Part shown: positions 12,878-14,429 of the stretch, in pieces
Layout: each line of letters starts with the position of its first letter
How positions within the stretch are numbered: the first letter of the stretch is position 1
NCBI GenBank assembly: GCA_028286705.1
Contig: JAQBRC010000007.1
Location: 1-14,429, forward strand
Direction: 5' to 3'
Source: Candidatus Nomurabacteria bacterium
GTDB lineage: Bacteria > Patescibacteriota > Minisyncoccia > Phycocordibacterales > UBA9973
Length of the DNA: 14,429 nucleotides
Notes under the pieces: model-generated
Databases searched by the model: none
What the model was told of the DNA's origin: nothing
Seen by the model: only the letters and a program-made list of their open reading frames with translations
Translations under genes and position numbers: made by a program

Positions 12878-14429
12878 CTAGCTAGTTCTTTTTGCATTCA
12901 TAAGCATATCAACTGCATGATCAAGAGATCCGGCAGGAGTGACTGAGCCGCCATTCACAAAGAAGATTTCATCGGCATTCTGAATGGTATTCAAGCGGTG
13001 TGCGATGATAACCTTGGTTGTCTTTGCAGAGAGCTTATTAATAACCTCTTCGAGAAGACGCTCTGTAACGGTATCGATGTTTGCAGTTGCCTCGTCAAGA
13101 ATGATCAATTCAGGCTTGCGCAATACAGCACGAATGAATGCAATCAGCTGACGCTGTCCAAGACTGATGCTCTCACCATTCTGAGTAACAGCAGTCTTAA
13201 GTCCTTCTTCAAACTGCTTAGTCAATGACAAAAGATTGTTGTCTTTAAGTATTGCTTCTTGCTCCTCTGGGTTTGCACCTTTATACAACTCATTGGCATA
13301 GAAGATATTTTCTCCAACGGTGCCAGTGAACAAGAATGGTTCCTGCAGGATAAATCCGATCTTTTGAGCACGAGTAGCGGTATCCATGGTACGTATATCA
13401 ACACCCTCAAAGAGAATCGTTCCTTTCGTTGGGTCATACAAGCGAGCCATTAATGACGCAGTTGTTGTCTTGCCCCCTCCTGTTGGTCCAACTAATGCAT
13501 AGGTCTTTCCTGGCTGCAGTGAAATCGAGATGTCATGCAACACTTCCTTGCCTTCAGGATAGGTAAAGCCAACATTTTGGAATGATAGCAATGTTTCAAC
13601 AGTGCTTGTCTCTCCGCTTTCCAACATCAATGGCATGTCACTTTCAAGCGATATGATTGCTGAGATACGATCCCAACCGGCCATAGCGGTCTGAAATGTT
13701 GACCACAATGAGGCCATTTGGCGCAACGGATCATACAAGCGACTTGTATAGCTGATGTAACTGATAAGGAAGCCAATGGTGAAATTGCCAAGCAGGATAA
13801 GATGGATACCGTATATCAATACAATCAGTTGCGCGGCACTGGCTGCAAAGCCATAGACGGCAACAAAGACGTTGTTGGCAATACCTGCACGAATAGAGCT
13901 GATAAAGTTGCTATGGTTTGCTTGTTTAAATTTCTCTCGGAAATAATCACGACGATTAAATGCAACGATAGCCTTGAAGTTTCCCAGGCTTTCCTGAATC
14001 TCTGCACTCATATCTCCGCCCTCCTGAAGACTCTTGGCATTTGCTGCTTTAACCCATGGAGAAAGGATTTGGGTGATGATGAGGACAATAACCAAGGGGA
14101 TAAGTGCAGCAAGACCCATACGGATGTCAATAATAAGAATAAATGCTGTTGCACCAACCATAACGACAACGTTCCCCACAAACTGCATCAATGACTGAGA
14201 AAAGAAGTTGTTAAGCTTGTCAGTATCGCTGTTAATACGAGAGGTGAGGTCTCCTGCCTTGTTCTGGTTAAAGAATGCTATGGGCAATGCCTGCAGCTTG
14301 TCGAAAATTGAACCACGAAGCGTAAACAATAGCCGCTGACCAACGGCACCCATGGACTTTGACTGCACATAGTTTGCCAATACTGCACCGATATATATCA
14401 ATACTATTAGCCCGCTATACCCAAGCAAT
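12878..14429 (-). CDS. ABC exporter, fused membrane and ATPase domains (5' end cut off)
   Basis: A partial half-transporter of the MsbA/BmrA/LmrA exporter type, running off the window. About 516 residues are visible; the normal length near 580-600 means that the N-terminus with the first helix is missing, and the TTG codon at 14428 is not a real start. The membrane domain (visible 1-265) contains the typical coupling-helix and DLTSRINSDTDKLN region. The ATPase has Walker A GPTGGGKTT (314-322), Q-loop Q362, signature ISLGQRQ (421-427, altered from LSGGQ), Walker B LIILDE (441-446) and H-loop H477. It should work as a dimer, exporting lipids, drugs or peptides. Downstream is a terminator shared with the YihY/BrkB gene. 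Substrate unknown; a partner half-transporter could lie upstream, outside the window. Confidence 0.93.
   Translation of the reverse strand, partial: LLGYSGLIVLIYIGAVLANYVQSKSMGAVGQRLLFTLRGSIFDKLQALPIAFFNQNKAGDLTSRINSDTDKLNNFFSQSLMQFVGNVVVMVGATAFILIIDIRMGLAALIPLVIVLIITQILSPWVKAANAKSLQEGGDMSAEIQESLGNFKAIVAFNRRDYFREKFKQANHSNFISSIRAGIANNVFVAVYGFAASAAQLIVLIYGIHLILLGNFTIGFLISYISYTSRLYDPLRQMASLWSTFQTAMAGWDRISAIISLESDMPLMLESGETSTVETLLSFQNVGFTYPEGKEVLHDISISLQPGKTYALVGPTGGGKTTTASLMARLYDPTKGTILFEGVDIRTMDTATRAQKIGFILQEPFLFTGTVGENIFYANELYKGANPEEQEAILKDNNLLSLTKQFEEGLKTAVTQNGESISLGQRQLIAFIRAVLRKPELIILDEATANIDTVTERLLEEVINKLSAKTTKVIIAHRLNTIQNADEIFFVNGGSVTPAGSLDHAVDMLMNAKRTS

Noticed and set aside
13718..14194. 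158-codon plus-strand frame inside the ABC exporter gene
   Set aside because: Antisense to a well-supported coding region; Lys/Asn/Cys-rich low-complexity translation with no start signals.
1..14429. tRNA, rRNA, CRISPR repeats, transposase or insertion sequence ends
   Set aside because: No cloverleaf-like, rRNA-like, regularly spaced repeat or transposase-like sequence was seen on either strand by eye.

Overview
This window looks like chromosome from a Candidate Phyla Radiation (Patescibacteria) bacterium, probably of Parcubacteria type. That placement is an inference from style, not from a marker gene. The genes are small and tightly packed in short operons that switch strand often, and the DNA is moderately AT-rich. 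No gene has a convincing Shine-Dalgarno sequence, and several start codons lie only 6-9 bases after a -10 box, so their mRNAs may be leaderless. All 18 stop codons seen are TAA or TAG, never TGA. Gene ends carry near-symmetrical hairpins built on A-run-GCC...GGC-T-run. There are no tRNA or rRNA genes, insertion sequences or CRISPR arrays, and no gene-free stretch exceeds about 105 bases once the small peptide gene is counted.

Left part (1-3560): an ApbE-type flavin transferase faces a small minus-strand protein whose C-terminal half closely resembles the C-terminal domain of RNA polymerase alpha. Next come a plus-strand DoxX-like membrane protein and VOC-fold protein pair and a small membrane-anchored hypothetical protein. 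Two minus-strand genes follow: a two-helix membrane protein and an uncharacterised cytoplasmic protein.

Middle left (3558-7182): a minus-strand operon encodes a MarR repressor, two HlyD-type adaptors of complementary architecture, and a 14-helix DHA2/EmrB-type drug exporter. The MarR promoter is canonical (TTGACA-17-TATTAT) and is followed by a perfect inverted repeat that should be the MarR operator, so the operon is probably an autoregulated, ligand-inducible efflux system.

Middle right (7253-11448): the most unusual locus. It is a plus-strand series of OmpR-type response regulator, unannotated 38-codon peptide gene, six-helix histidine kinase, and a 610-residue protein that overlaps the kinase gene. 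That last protein joins an N-terminal terpene-cyclase-like alpha-barrel domain, with a DIDDT (DxDD) motif and a QW-type repeat, to a C-terminal class I isoprenoid-synthase-like helical domain with two aspartate-rich motifs. A candidate peptide, a sensor kinase, a regulator and a candidate two-domain terpene enzyme in one row suggest a signal-controlled isoprenoid system. I know of no description of such a system in this type of organism.

Right end (11445-14429): a small threonine-rich single-helix protein converges on the terpene gene with overlapping stop codons. A small acidic protein overlaps the start of a YihY/BrkB membrane protein. The window closes with a minus-strand ABC exporter whose N-terminus lies beyond the end.
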